Assembly (NCBI RefSeq): GCF_003667825.1
Contig: NZ_CP033043.1
Coordinates: 3,908,001-3,972,000, forward strand
Source of the DNA: Metabacillus litoralis
GTDB taxonomy: Bacteria; Bacillota; Bacilli; Bacillales; Bacillaceae
DNA length: 64,000 nucleotides
Reading direction: 5' to 3'
The notes under the pieces are model-generated. The model was not told the DNA's origin. It saw only the letters and a program-made list of their open reading frames with translations, and did no database searches. How positions within the stretch are numbered: the first letter of the stretch is position 1; every line of letters starts with the position of its first letter. The translations under genes were made by a program, and so were the position numbers. This document shows, in pieces, positions 8,755 through 17,820 of the stretch.

Positions 8755-8769
8755 GATATGAACGAAACT

Positions 8770-9294
8770 GTCAATGCCCCCACTCAAAATAAGTAATATG
8801 CATATTTTTTGGCAACTTTAAGAAGAGAAGCTATTTTCGGCTTCTTTACTATGTTGTTCTATTAGCCTTTTTGGCTAGAGTATCTCCTTCTTTAGCTTAC
8901 TAACCCAATCTCATCTCCTAGAATGGCTGTCAAGTGCTCTCCTTGACTGCTATTTTAGGAGATGAGAAGCTACTTAAAGCTAAAGAGGGAAGGCTTAATA
9001 TTGTGACCTCCTTAATAACTACTTATTTGATAGATAATTAAGAACACGGCACGAAGGCAAAAATCTCTACTGCGGTTAGCATCCTGATATTCGTGGGTTT
9101 TCACATTTTATCTTTCCGTATAAAGGACTTATCCACTAACTCGCCGCGTGCGTTTATCTAATTTAAGACTAGCACAGAGGAGGCACGTGGATTTTCCTTT
9201 CCGGTATTTCTCTTTGCCTTCGAGCCCTATTCTCATCTATCTATTTTTAATACACTTTAAACTGCTTACCTGCATTCAACAACTAACTAATAAA
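8770..9294 (-). ncRNA. Predicted guide (seeker/bridge) RNA region of the IS
   Basis: About 525 bp downstream of the transposase with no ORF. It contains local inverted repeats, such as CATCTCCTA near 8911 with TAGGAGATG near 8955, and AGCTTAC near 8895 with TAAAGCTA near 8976. IS1111-group elements encode their target-selecting RNA in this 3' flank. CTGATAT at 9084-9090 equals the element border CT+GATAT (8753-8759), a possible donor guide. RNA ends and the target guide were not resolved. Confidence 0.45.
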
Positions 9295-10407
9295 TCAAAC
9301 TTTTGAAGGCTCATCTACTTCCTGTGCAATAGCCCAAATAAAGCCAGCCAATTCTCTCGCAACTGCAGTAATTGCTTTGCCATTTTCTTTTCCTCTAGAT
9401 AATAATCTGAAATATTTCTTGTGAAGCCTATTTTGTGCTTTCCAAGATATCGCCTGAACTGTTGGGGATTGACCGTCTTGCCGCCTTTTTAATTCTCCTT
9501 TTACTGCGGGCTGATATCGATAACTCCAGGCAGCCTCAACTAATAAACGTCGAACATGTCGGTTTCCTGTTTTTGTTGTTTCCCCCTGTCTTCTTTTTTC
9601 ACCACTAGAGTGTTCACTCGGAATTAAGCCAATATAGGACATGAATTTTTTAGGTGTTGGGAAACGCTTAAAGGAACCAATTTCGGCCGCAAGACTTGTA
9701 GAGGTAATAAGGGCCACACCTCTTAATGATTGTAGGGCTTGAATAATTGGTGCATGAACACCTTCATTTGCTTGTACTCTAATTTCCTCTTCGAATCTTC
9801 GGATCCGTTGTTCCAACTCTTTTATTTGGTGATAATATTCCTGAAACACAACTCGTAAAGAAGAACTTTCAAATTTTAATGTATCTAACCAATCACGATA
9901 CCTTTTAGTCCACTTATTTACTCCTTTTGGCTGTTTAATATCATTGCGCAATAAAAACTTAGTTAACCGATGCTTAGCCCTTAACTCATCTTCTTTTGCG
10001 TCTTCTCGTGCTCTAACTAAATCTCGGAGAGCTTCATCTTCTTTTGTAGGAACATAGATAGAAGTTAATTCACCTGAACGATATAAACGAGCAAGGCGAA
10101 TAGAATCTCGTCGATCTGTTTTTATACGCTCACCAGCTTTTTGTGGAATCAATGATGGAGCTATTACTTCACAATGAACACCCATTGTAGTTAATAATCT
10201 ATATAATGAGTATCCAGTTGGCCCAGCTTCATAACACATTCGAAGAGTGTGTACTTCTCCAAGTTTCTTCACTAATTTCCTAATAGCTTCTGTTGTATGA
10301 GGAATCATTCCGTAGTATCTAGGTTCTTCACGACCCTCTTCAGCAATAGCGACAGCAATTTTTTCTTTTGATACGTCTAAACCCACATATTTTATGGTAT
10401 CCTTCAT
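9295..10407 (-). CDS. IS110/IS1111-family transposase
   Basis: A 370-residue DEDD recombinase that moves the element through a circular intermediate using an RNA guide. The N-terminal RuvC-like domain has D11 (YVGLDVSKEK), E60 (CYEAGPTGYSLY), and D98/D101 (KTDRRDSIRLARLY). The C-terminal Transposase_20 domain holds LRGVALITSTSLAAEIG and MSYIGLIPSEHSSGEKRRQG, with the serine expected at the active site. The ORF is full length and looks intact. The AAGGAG ribosome site 9 bases before the ATG lies inside one arm of a 12-bp inverted repeat. Confidence 0.95.
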   Translation of the reverse strand: MKDTIKYVGLDVSKEKIAVAIAEEGREEPRYYGMIPHTTEAIRKLVKKLGEVHTLRMCYEAGPTGYSLYRLLTTMGVHCEVIAPSLIPQKAGERIKTDRRDSIRLARLYRSGELTSIYVPTKEDEALRDLVRAREDAKEDELRAKHRLTKFLLRNDIKQPKGVNKWTKRYRDWLDTLKFESSSLRVVFQEYYHQIKELEQRIRRFEEEIRVQANEGVHAPIIQALQSLRGVALITSTSLAAEIGSFKRFPTPKKFMSYIGLIPSEHSSGEKRRQGETTKTGNRHVRRLLVEAAWSYRYQPAVKGELKRRQDGQSPTVQAISWKAQNRLHKKYFRLLSRGKENGKAITAVARELAGFIWAIAQEVDEPSKV

Positions 10408-10410
10408 AAT

Positions 10411-10509
10411 AACTAGCTCCTTCCGTAATGTAGCTCTGATTTGGTTTGTTTTTTCACAATAAACATTCTTACCAAATTAACCTACGAATTTACGAGTAAG
10501 GAGCTAGTT
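10411..10509. repeat. Inverted repeat covering the transposase ribosome site
   Basis: AACTAGCTCCTT (10411-10422) and AAGGAGCTAGTT (10498-10509) are perfect 12-bp complements. On the transcript the second arm reached is the transposase Shine-Dalgarno AAGGAG. An RNA started at or outside the element end can therefore fold to hide the ribosome site. Confidence 0.65.
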
Positions 10510-10522
10510 TCGTTCATGATAA

Positions 10523-10590
10523 CTCGGCTTTCAGCCTGCGGGGTCTCACCTGTCCCGCTGCTCCCGCAGGAGTCAAGTTTCTTCCGCTCC
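10523..10590. repeat. Dispersed repeat, right half interrupted by the IS
   Basis: Right half of the interrupted dispersed repeat, with CCTGCGGGGTCTC, CTCCCGCAGGAGTC and the terminal TTCCGCTCC blocks. It matches the right part of the intact copy at 35-165. Confidence 0.75.
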
Positions 10591-10642
10591 ATTACACTAT
10601 TGTTCTTTTTAATTTATCTAAAAGCAAAATCAAAACCTAAAC

Positions 10643-10681
10643 AAAAAGCTTGTAGAGAAATCACATCTCTACAAGCTTTTT
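10643..10681. terminator. Terminator of the cellulase gene
   Basis: A 16-bp perfect stem AAAAAGCTTGTAGAGA / TCTCTACAAGCTTTTT with a 7-nt loop, 7 bp after the cellulase stop codon. It carries T runs in both directions. Confidence 0.9.
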
Positions 10682-10687
10682 AATTTA

Positions 10688-13225
10688 TTATTCTTGTTCT
10701 AATTTAGCTCTTCTTCTTATATAAAAGTAAGCTCCAGCACCAGCAAGTAACACAATTGCTCCAATTAATAGCGTATTAAATGAGTTTGTAGCTGTTTTTG
10801 GTAGCTTTTCGCCATTTTTGTTTTTATCTTTTTCTTTCGCTTTTTCTTTATCTTTTACAGGTGTTGCTACTGGGTCTTTGCTTGATTCGTCACCGTCAGC
10901 AGGGTCGGTTGGTGTTTGTCCGTCGTTTTCACCAGTGCCTGGTTGAGCTGGTGTTTCTTCGTCTCCGTCACCTGTACCAGGTGCAGAGGCTTTATCGAAT
11001 CTTACATTATCAACAAACATTCTTCCTGCAAAGTCACTGTTATCATCCGCAAAAATGAGTAGCATGTTACGTAATGCTGTATCTGGCTTTACGTTTTCAA
11101 GATTTGTAACATCAATTTTCGCTTCATAATGATAAAGGCCATCTGCTGTTTTTTCTGCAGAATCTAATGCTGTTAAATCAATATCAAATGTTTCAGAAGA
11201 TTGTTGCCAGAAACCTAGTGATTCTGGTTGGAAAACTAAGTTAATGGAAATTCCACCTTCTGTTGCACGTGTTGGGTCAAGGTATAAATCAAATGCAACA
11301 TATTCATTGTCACCGCGTTTTAAATCTTCTGACCAGAAGTCTAGACGTGGAGCTGATGCCCAGTTGTCAGTTGGTTTCACTTCAGGATAAGCAAATTCCC
11401 ATGACAATGCTTTAGAACCGTTTGCTTCTTCAATTGTTAATGCTGTTTTAACTCCTGAGTCGCCACTCCATTTCCAGCCTTGACGAGTATCATCCTCAAA
11501 AGTAGATGGAAGTGTTGCTGTTCCTTCTGGATCATTAATGACTTCAATCTCAACTTCTTTTCCAGTTACAGTTACATTATCTAAAGAAACAACATCTGTA
11601 TTTTCAGCTCCAACAAATAATATGATATTTTCTAAATTATTATTGTCTGGGCTTTCTGCAATTGTTGCTAATGATGGAGCATCTTCTTTTGAAATGGTTA
11701 ATACTGCTTTGTATTGATTTCCGAATGGTACAAAATCCTCCGCTTTTACTTGGATGGCACGTGTCGGATTAGCCCATCCTGCTGAAGGTCCTTGTGGAAT
11801 GGCTGCAACAGAAACAGTTGTTGGCTTGTCCACAATCACATCCATTGATAGTTCTTGCGCACCTAAAACATCTACCGACTCACCCCAGTTATCAGCAGAT
11901 AGGCGTACATTTGCCCAATAGTTGTCTGCCGAAACATCACTGCTTGCATTTAATCCTGAAATTTGTAGAGCTCCATTAACACTCTTTAACGTTACATCTT
12001 TTACTGGACTATCACTATTTACGCCAAAGCCTTGTGTAGAATCTGTAAAGTCAAAAAGTACTTTCGAATATTTCGTACGATCGATCGGCTCATAAGAAAC
12101 TCCTTTAATACGAGCACGAACATATTCACCTGATAAGCTTAATTCTTTCGGCGCCCACACTTGATCAGCACCTGGATCTAAATCAGTTGCCTCTGTTTTC
12201 CCCAATTGAAACGGAGTAAACGCTGCAGATGTTTCATTTTTATTAGTTAGAGACCAGTTAGCCCAGCTAATATTATTTTCATTTAAGAAGTTGATCCATT
12301 GATTTGCTTCTTCCAAATATGGACCGTTGTTTCCATTTGCTTCACTTGTGCCCCATTCTGTTGCAAAAACAGCTTGTCCTTTTTCTAGCGCATATCTAGC
12401 ATTACTCATGACATTTTCGCGATTTGAGCTGTCTGATGCTGCTGGATGTGAACCAGTATAAAAGTGAACAGTATACATTGTATTTGCATCATCAATTGGA
12501 TTATCAGCAGCTAAATCAGCACGTTGGCTCCAGTTTGGGCTACCAACTATCACAATGTTTTGATTTCCACTATCACGTAGCATTTTAATAATCGGCTCAG
12601 CATATGATTTTACTTTTGCCCAGCCTTCTGCATCATTTGTTAATCCTGGTCCATCATTACTATTACTGCTTGGTTCATTTGCTAATTCATAGATAATGTG
12701 AGGATCGTTCGGATATAGACTTGAAATTTCTTTAAAGAAATTCATTGCCCCTTTATAAACATCTGCATTTGGGTCTCCCGGAGCATGGACATGCCAGTCG
12801 ACAATCACATACATATCGTTTGCTTTTGCTAATTCAATTCCATCAATAACTCGTTGCTTCATCAGTTTTGGATCTGTTGCATATCCACCTTCACCAACAT
12901 ACATCGCAAGACGAATAAGGTTTGAACCCCAGTCATTTGAAAGAGCCGAAAACGCATTTTCATTTAAAATTCCTGGGAACCATTGTAAACCATGAGTACT
13001 CATCCCACGGAGTTGGATTGGTTGGCCATTTTTATCAACCAATGTTTTTTGACCATTAACCACCTTAAGGCTTAATGCCCCACCTTGAGACGGTTTTTTC
13101 CCTGGTCCAACAAGCAAGTTGTTGTAATCAGCTTCTGCTGCTGAAGCAAAATTAGGTAGTAATGATGTTAATAACCCAAGAACCATTATTAGTGCCATAA
13201 ACCTTTTTAAAAATCTGTGCTTCAA
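10688..13225 (-). CDS. Secreted, wall-anchored GH5 endoglucanase with two carbohydrate-binding modules
   Basis: An 845-residue endo-beta-1,4-glucanase that cuts cellulose outside the cell. Residues 1-30 are a signal peptide ending ASA. A GH5 catalytic domain (about 45-350) has acid/base E184 in ANEP and nucleophile E290 in FATEWG. Two tandem CBM17/28-type modules follow (about 380-560 and 570-750), then a Pro/Gly/Asp-rich linker, LPKTA (808-812), a hydrophobic segment and an RRR tail, i.e. a sortase signal. It resembles alkaline cellulases of Bacillus, but the anchor keeps it on the cell. The start is TTG after AAGGGGGA. A perfect cre site and two LacI-type operators lie upstream. Confidence 0.93.
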   Translation of the reverse strand: MKHRFLKRFMALIMVLGLLTSLLPNFASAAEADYNNLLVGPGKKPSQGGALSLKVVNGQKTLVDKNGQPIQLRGMSTHGLQWFPGILNENAFSALSNDWGSNLIRLAMYVGEGGYATDPKLMKQRVIDGIELAKANDMYVIVDWHVHAPGDPNADVYKGAMNFFKEISSLYPNDPHIIYELANEPSSNSNDGPGLTNDAEGWAKVKSYAEPIIKMLRDSGNQNIVIVGSPNWSQRADLAADNPIDDANTMYTVHFYTGSHPAASDSSNRENVMSNARYALEKGQAVFATEWGTSEANGNNGPYLEEANQWINFLNENNISWANWSLTNKNETSAAFTPFQLGKTEATDLDPGADQVWAPKELSLSGEYVRARIKGVSYEPIDRTKYSKVLFDFTDSTQGFGVNSDSPVKDVTLKSVNGALQISGLNASSDVSADNYWANVRLSADNWGESVDVLGAQELSMDVIVDKPTTVSVAAIPQGPSAGWANPTRAIQVKAEDFVPFGNQYKAVLTISKEDAPSLATIAESPDNNNLENIILFVGAENTDVVSLDNVTVTGKEVEIEVINDPEGTATLPSTFEDDTRQGWKWSGDSGVKTALTIEEANGSKALSWEFAYPEVKPTDNWASAPRLDFWSEDLKRGDNEYVAFDLYLDPTRATEGGISINLVFQPESLGFWQQSSETFDIDLTALDSAEKTADGLYHYEAKIDVTNLENVKPDTALRNMLLIFADDNSDFAGRMFVDNVRFDKASAPGTGDGDEETPAQPGTGENDGQTPTDPADGDESSKDPVATPVKDKEKAKEKDKNKNGEKLPKTATNSFNTLLIGAIVLLAGAGAYFYIRRRAKLEQE

Positions 13226-13260
13226 AATAAATCCCCCTTGTTTGATGTGAATCTTATATA

Positions 13261-13272
13261 GAAACCGGTTTC
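13261..13272. promoter_or_regulatory. LacI-type operator upstream of the cellulase gene
   Basis: Perfect palindrome GAAACCGGTTTC, 36 bp upstream of the cellulase start. A second, less symmetric copy, GGAAACCGTTTTC, is at 13296-13308. The same motif recurs at 21034, 21081 and 21161 upstream of the sugar-binding protein gene and at 15290. It is the likely site of the LacI protein encoded at 16695-17696. Confidence 0.65.
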
Positions 13273-13336
13273 CTAAAAGAGAACAAAAGATGTTAGGAAA
13301 CCGTTTTCTTTCTCACTTAAAAAAATATACACCCTT

Positions 13337-13350
13337 TGAAAACGTTAACA
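13337..13350. promoter_or_regulatory. cre site (CcpA) upstream of the cellulase gene
   Basis: TGAAAACGTTAACA matches the catabolite-responsive element consensus TGWNANCGNTNWCA at every position. It predicts carbon catabolite repression of the cellulase by CcpA. Confidence 0.75.
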
Positions 13351-13423
13351 ACAAATCTAGTATACTATGGTTATCTGCTAATGAAAAGCAGTACAGTAAA
13401 ATAATTCTAATTTTTCACTCATT

Positions 13424-15202
13424 TTATACACTAAACTTCTTTACTAGCTCCTGAAGTGCCAATGCTTTTTGACTTAACTCTTCAGATGATGCAGTAACAT
13501 TTGCCATAATTGTGTTTTGCTGTTCAACTGATGCAGCCACTTCTTCTGTATTTCCTGCTGAAAACACAGATATGTTCGAAATCTCCTCTATTAAATGAAC
13601 CATGCTTTGTGTGCTAGCATTTACTTGCTCCACTATAGCTGATACTTCCTGTGATTGTGATGCAACCTCAGCTACCATATCTACAATATTCCCAAAAGAA
13701 TCTCCGGTTTTATTGACCATCACGATTCCTTCATCAACAGCGTTGATTCCACCTGTCATTGACTCTAGCGCATGAGCAACTTCTGCTTGCATTTCAAAGA
13801 TCACTTTTTTAATTTCCTCAGCCGCTTGTCCAGATTGCTCCGCAAGCTTTCTGACCTCATCAGCTACAACAGCAAATCCTTTTCCATGCTCACCGGCTCT
13901 TGCTGCTTCAATAGCTGCATTTAGAGCTAATAAATTAGTTTGATCTGCAACACTCGTTATTAAAGAAAGAATTTGACCAATTTGGTTTGATTTGTTACTT
14001 AACGAATTCATGGCAGAAGAGGTATGTTGAACCTTATGCTGCACTTCATTCATTTGAACAACAGTTTGCGAAACAATTCCCTGTCCAGTTGTTGCCTTTT
14101 CATTTGTTGCTAATGTGAGATCGGAAACAGCTTGAATAGAATGTGCAGCCTGTGTCATTCCTTTTGAAATTTCTTGAATCACACGGTTTGCCTCAGAAGC
14201 ACGTGTTACCTGATTCTCCGCACCGCCAGCTACCTCTTTTATAGCAGCAGAGATTGAATTGTTTCCTTGTTGTGTTTGTTCAGCACTAACTGTGAGCTCT
14301 TCAGATGTTGCTGCCACTCTCTCAGAGTTTTTCATTACTTCTACGATTAATTTCTTCAGATTGTCTGTCATTGTGTTAAAATCTGTTGCTAGTTTACCAA
14401 TTTCATCTCTATTTTTAATCGAAATAGGCTCTAACATTAAATTTCCTTGAGCTACCTGCTTCACACTTCTTGACATCTCTATCAACGGACGAGAAATGCT
14501 TCTTGAAAGAAGAAGTCCCATAATAATGGAGATAACTAATACAACGACAATCAAAATAGCTGTAATAGATAAAACGATTGTTGTTATAGTATGTCTATCT
14601 TCTGCTGCTTTCTTTGCCTTTGATTGATTTAACTCAACAAGCTTCGTTAGATAACCTTCAACCGTTTCAATTTGTTGTCGGGATTGTTTGATCATTTGAC
14701 TTGCTTCGTCATCTTGATTAGCTCTTGATAGAGCAAGAATTTCTTCATGAACAACAAGGTATTTATCCCATTCTGCTTGGAATCCTGAATAAATAGTTTC
14801 TTCCTCTTTAGTTGAGATAGTATTCTCAAACTGTTCGAACAGCTCATCTAATCTACTAAAAATCGTGTCAAACCGTCCATCAAAGTGGTTCATTTCCCCA
14901 ATTGTTTCCGCACTAGCATAAAACAATTGAAACGCAGCCACCTGCTCGACGAGATACCTCATTTCACCGAGTCTTTCTACTGATGGAAGCCACACATCCT
15001 CTACTTCACTGGATTTTTTGTTCATTGTGTTTAATCCAGTAAGAGTAGAAACACTAAGAGCTGCAATTAAGATAAAAATGATAGCAAATACAGTAAAAAT
15101 TTTTCGTCCAACAGTAAGCTTTAAGGGTAATTTCACAACAGTTCTTCGATGATTACTAGTACTACTCTTCTTCTTTCTGAATTTATGTAAGAGCTTCTGC
15201 AT
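13424..15202 (-). CDS. Methyl-accepting chemotaxis protein in the cellulose locus
   Basis: A membrane chemoreceptor of 592 aa. A basic N-terminal tail is followed by TM1 (about 34-56), an extracytoplasmic helical sensor (57-203, four-helix-bundle type), TM2 (206-232), HAMP (233-285), and a long coiled-coil signalling domain with the conserved tip [19 protein letters not shown]. Of two in-frame starts, 15202 is chosen because GGGGGATCTTT precedes it; the ATG at 15226 has no ribosome site. It lies between cellulase and beta-glucosidase, so a role in sensing cellulose-derived sugars, perhaps through the nearby binding protein, is inferred. Confidence 0.9.
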   Translation of the reverse strand: MQKLLHKFRKKKSSTSNHRRTVVKLPLKLTVGRKIFTVFAIIFILIAALSVSTLTGLNTMNKKSSEVEDVWLPSVERLGEMRYLVEQVAAFQLFYASAETIGEMNHFDGRFDTIFSRLDELFEQFENTISTKEEETIYSGFQAEWDKYLVVHEEILALSRANQDDEASQMIKQSRQQIETVEGYLTKLVELNQSKAKKAAEDRHTITTIVLSITAILIVVVLVISIIMGLLLSRSISRPLIEMSRSVKQVAQGNLMLEPISIKNRDEIGKLATDFNTMTDNLKKLIVEVMKNSERVAATSEELTVSAEQTQQGNNSISAAIKEVAGGAENQVTRASEANRVIQEISKGMTQAAHSIQAVSDLTLATNEKATTGQGIVSQTVVQMNEVQHKVQHTSSAMNSLSNKSNQIGQILSLITSVADQTNLLALNAAIEAARAGEHGKGFAVVADEVRKLAEQSGQAAEEIKKVIFEMQAEVAHALESMTGGINAVDEGIVMVNKTGDSFGNIVDMVAEVASQSQEVSAIVEQVNASTQSMVHLIEEISNISVFSAGNTEEVAASVEQQNTIMANVTASSEELSQKALALQELVKKFSV

Positions 15203-15266
15203 AAAGATCCCCCATCCCGCAGCCATATAATATTGTCTATTTATCTATTTTTCTTTACCCCTTAAT

Positions 15267-15310
15267 GATAAAAATCCCCTTCCTTAACCGAAATCGGTTT
15301 CCGAAAGGGG
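15267..15310 (-). terminator. Terminator after the GH1 gene with an embedded operator motif
   Basis: On the minus strand, an interrupted stem of CCCCTT with AAGGGG and AACCGA with TCGGTT is followed by ATTTTTAT, giving an intrinsic terminator between the GH1 gene and the chemoreceptor gene. Its arm contains GGAAACCGATTTC (15302-15290), the operator motif of this locus. Whether that is binding site or coincidence is open. Confidence 0.65.
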
Positions 15311-15318
15311 CGTCTTTC

Positions 15319-16668
15319 TTAATAAAACATGTCAAAGAAACCATTTTTAATTGTTTGCTTATACCAATAGTAACTATCTTTCTTTGTTCTTTCTAATGTG
15401 TTGAAATCAACATGAATGATTCCAAAGCGCTTATCATAGCCTTCTGCCCATTCAAAGTTATCAAGCAGTGACCACGTAAGATAGCCTTTAATATTTACAC
15501 CACTGTCAATTGCTCGTTTTAATGATGTTAAATGTTGTTTTAAATAGTCAATACGTCTTTGGTCTTTCACTCTGCCGTTTTCAACTCCATCATTGTAGCA
15601 GGCACCATTTTCAGTAATATAAATTGGTACTGACCCGTATTGCTCATTTATTTTTGTTAACACCTTATAAAATCCTTCAGGGTAGATATTCCAATCAAAA
15701 TCAGTTTTTTCATAGCCAATATCTACTTTTTCAGTATCTAGTAAACCATCATTTTCTTTGTATCTAGTCACACTGCCTGTGTAGTAGTTGATTCCAACAA
15801 AATCAATTTCTTGGTTAATGATGTTCATGTCGCCTTCTTGAATTGGCACTGTTACACCTTTTTTCTCAAACCACTCTACCATAAATTGTGGATAGCTACC
15901 TTTGAATACAGGATCAAAGAACCACTCAACAAACCAGCCTGTTGCTCTGTTACAAGCATCGATATCTTCTTGTTTGTTGCTAAACGGCTCATTCCATTCT
16001 GTATTAGGTGCATAACCAATCTCACCTTCGTATCCTCCGTCTCTTAGGCGGGATACTGCTTTACCATGTGCAAGTAGTAAATGATGTGAAATCGTTGTTG
16101 CTAATTGTAAATTTTGGAATCCAGGTGCATGAAGTCCGATAAAGTTTGATAGAAATGATACACACCATGGTTCATTGATTGTAATCCATTTTTTTATTTT
16201 TCCGTTAAACTCTTTAAACATAAGCTCTGCATAATCAGCAAATGCATCTACTGTTTCACGGTTTTCCCAGCCACCTTTATCTTGAAGAGCTTGTGGCAGA
16301 TCCCAGTGATATAGCGTACACATTGGCTCAATTCCATTTGCTAGCAGTGCATCTACAAAATCATGATAATATTGAAGACCTTTTTCATTGATTTCACCAG
16401 TTCCATTAGGAAAAATACGTGGCCATGATACAGAAAAACGATAAATATCAATTCCAAGTTCTTTCATTAATGCAATATCTTCTTCATAGCGGTGATAGCT
16501 GTCACACGCTACATCTCCGTTATCGCCATTTAATACTTTACCAGGTGTTTTGGCAAAGGTATCCCAAATGGAAAGACCTCTTCCATCTTCAGTTGCTGCT
16601 CCTTCGATTTGGTATGCTGCTGTTGCAGCTCCCCATCTCATCTCTTTTGGAAATTGTATAATTGCCAT
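15319..16668 (-). CDS. GH1 beta-glucosidase
   Basis: A 449-residue cytosolic family 1 glycosidase. Acid/base E166 in TINEPW and nucleophile E353 in ITENGA are present, as are the N-terminal RWGAATAAYQIEGA and SWSLLDNFEWAEGY near the C-terminus. There is no signal peptide. Its partner importer is an ABC system rather than a PTS, so its substrates are probably unphosphorylated cellobiose and cellodextrins. GGAGG precedes the ATG. It follows the lacI gene by 26 bp and is co-transcribed with it. Confidence 0.93.
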   Translation of the reverse strand: MAIIQFPKEMRWGAATAAYQIEGAATEDGRGLSIWDTFAKTPGKVLNGDNGDVACDSYHRYEEDIALMKELGIDIYRFSVSWPRIFPNGTGEINEKGLQYYHDFVDALLANGIEPMCTLYHWDLPQALQDKGGWENRETVDAFADYAELMFKEFNGKIKKWITINEPWCVSFLSNFIGLHAPGFQNLQLATTISHHLLLAHGKAVSRLRDGGYEGEIGYAPNTEWNEPFSNKQEDIDACNRATGWFVEWFFDPVFKGSYPQFMVEWFEKKGVTVPIQEGDMNIINQEIDFVGINYYTGSVTRYKENDGLLDTEKVDIGYEKTDFDWNIYPEGFYKVLTKINEQYGSVPIYITENGACYNDGVENGRVKDQRRIDYLKQHLTSLKRAIDSGVNIKGYLTWSLLDNFEWAEGYDKRFGIIHVDFNTLERTKKDSYYWYKQTIKNGFFDMFY

Positions 16669-16694
16669 TGTTGTACCTCCACCAAATTCTTTTG

Positions 16695-17696
16695 TTATGA
16701 TTCTCTTACTACTAAATTAGAATCGATAAAAACAGGCTTTAATTCTGATTTTCCATTGATGATGTCATTTAGCATATACGCAGCTAGCTTCCCAAGCTGT
16801 TCTTTATCCTGCCTTACAGTCGATAGCTTTGGACTGCTATGTCGACATGCATCAATATCATCACAGCCAATCACAGATATATCTTCAGGAACCCTTAGTC
16901 CCTTATCTCTAATCGCATCAATTGCACCAAAAGCCATCATATCCGATACTGCAAAAACAGCTCGCGGATAAGCTTTTGTTTCTAATATTTTATTCATGGC
17001 TTGATATCCACTTTCTTCATGGAAATCCCCATATTGAAACCACTCTTGATGAATCTCAAGGCCAAGCTGATCCATTGTTTCTCTTACACCTTTTTCGCGA
17101 AACATCGTGATCGCAGAATCTTCTTGACCACCAATAAACCCAATGTCTCTAGTTCCTTGCAAATAAAAGTGTTGAATCACTTTTCTTGATAAATTTACAT
17201 TATCACTCATCACAAAGCTTGCTTTTGGTCCGCTAAGCTCAAGGTCAATTCCCATACAAGGAATTTCCTCGCGCACAAGCTCATAGATCGCATCCTCTAC
17301 TTCTTCACCAGCAATGATGACACAGCCATCTACATGAAAATGGCGACATCTTGCTAAATAACTACCATTATCTTTGTAGAATTGTTCGTTTGAGAACATG
17401 ATAATGTCATAGCCTAGCGAACCAATTGTTTTTTTAAACGAAGTAACAACCTCATTAAAGAAAGGATGTGTAAAATCAACATTTACTTTACCGGCATAAA
17501 TTAACCCAATTAAATTCGATTTTTTGGTGGCAAGTGCTTTAGCAGAAAAGGTAGGCTGATATCCTGTTTCCTGGATAATATCCATTACCTTTTTCTTCGT
17601 TTTTTCACTAATGCCACCATAGTTATTAATAATTTTTGATACAGTTCCTGGAGATACTCCAGCCATCTTCGCAATATCTTTAATCGTTAAATTCAT
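16695..17696 (-). CDS. LacI-family regulator of cellodextrin utilisation
   Basis: A 333-residue LacI/GalR repressor. An N-terminal helix-turn-helix (LTIKDIAKMAGVSPGTVSKIINNYGGIS, given here in parts: LTIKDIAKMAGVSPG, then TVSKIINNYGG) is followed by a periplasmic-binding-like effector domain with VISVIGCDDIDA-type motifs near residue 275. Such proteins release DNA when bound to an inducer sugar. The recurring GGAAACCG-NTTTCC palindromes upstream of the binding-protein gene and the cellulase are the best operator candidates. It lies between the permease genes and the GH1 gene. GAGGG precedes the ATG. Confidence 0.92.
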   Translation of the reverse strand: MNLTIKDIAKMAGVSPGTVSKIINNYGGISEKTKKKVMDIIQETGYQPTFSAKALATKKSNLIGLIYAGKVNVDFTHPFFNEVVTSFKKTIGSLGYDIIMFSNEQFYKDNGSYLARCRHFHVDGCVIIAGEEVEDAIYELVREEIPCMGIDLELSGPKASFVMSDNVNLSRKVIQHFYLQGTRDIGFIGGQEDSAITMFREKGVRETMDQLGLEIHQEWFQYGDFHEESGYQAMNKILETKAYPRAVFAVSDMMAFGAIDAIRDKGLRVPEDISVIGCDDIDACRHSSPKLSTVRQDKEQLGKLAAYMLNDIINGKSELKPVFIDSNLVVRES

Positions 17697-17820
17697 AGCG
17701 GTCCCTCAATTGCCTTTCGCCTTCATAATAGATTGCTTATTTACTGTTTAGATTACTATTATTTGAAGCAATTTACAATTTGATAATGGGCGAAAAAGGA
17801 AGGTAATAAATTGAAATTTT

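Larger units (their letters stand above)
8755..10522 (-). mobile_element. IS1111-type (IS110 family) insertion sequence
   Basis: An element of about 1.77 kb with a DEDD transposase gene, a perfect 12-bp subterminal inverted repeat (ATGAACGAAACT at 8758-8769, AGTTTCGTTCAT at 10506-10517) and a direct CT at each border (8753-8754 and 10523-10524). Subterminal repeats and a long non-coding segment downstream of the transposase are features of the IS1111 group. The element splits a dispersed palindromic repeat, in line with the known taste of IS110/IS1111 elements for such targets. Exact ends are uncertain by about 2 bp. Confidence 0.85.
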
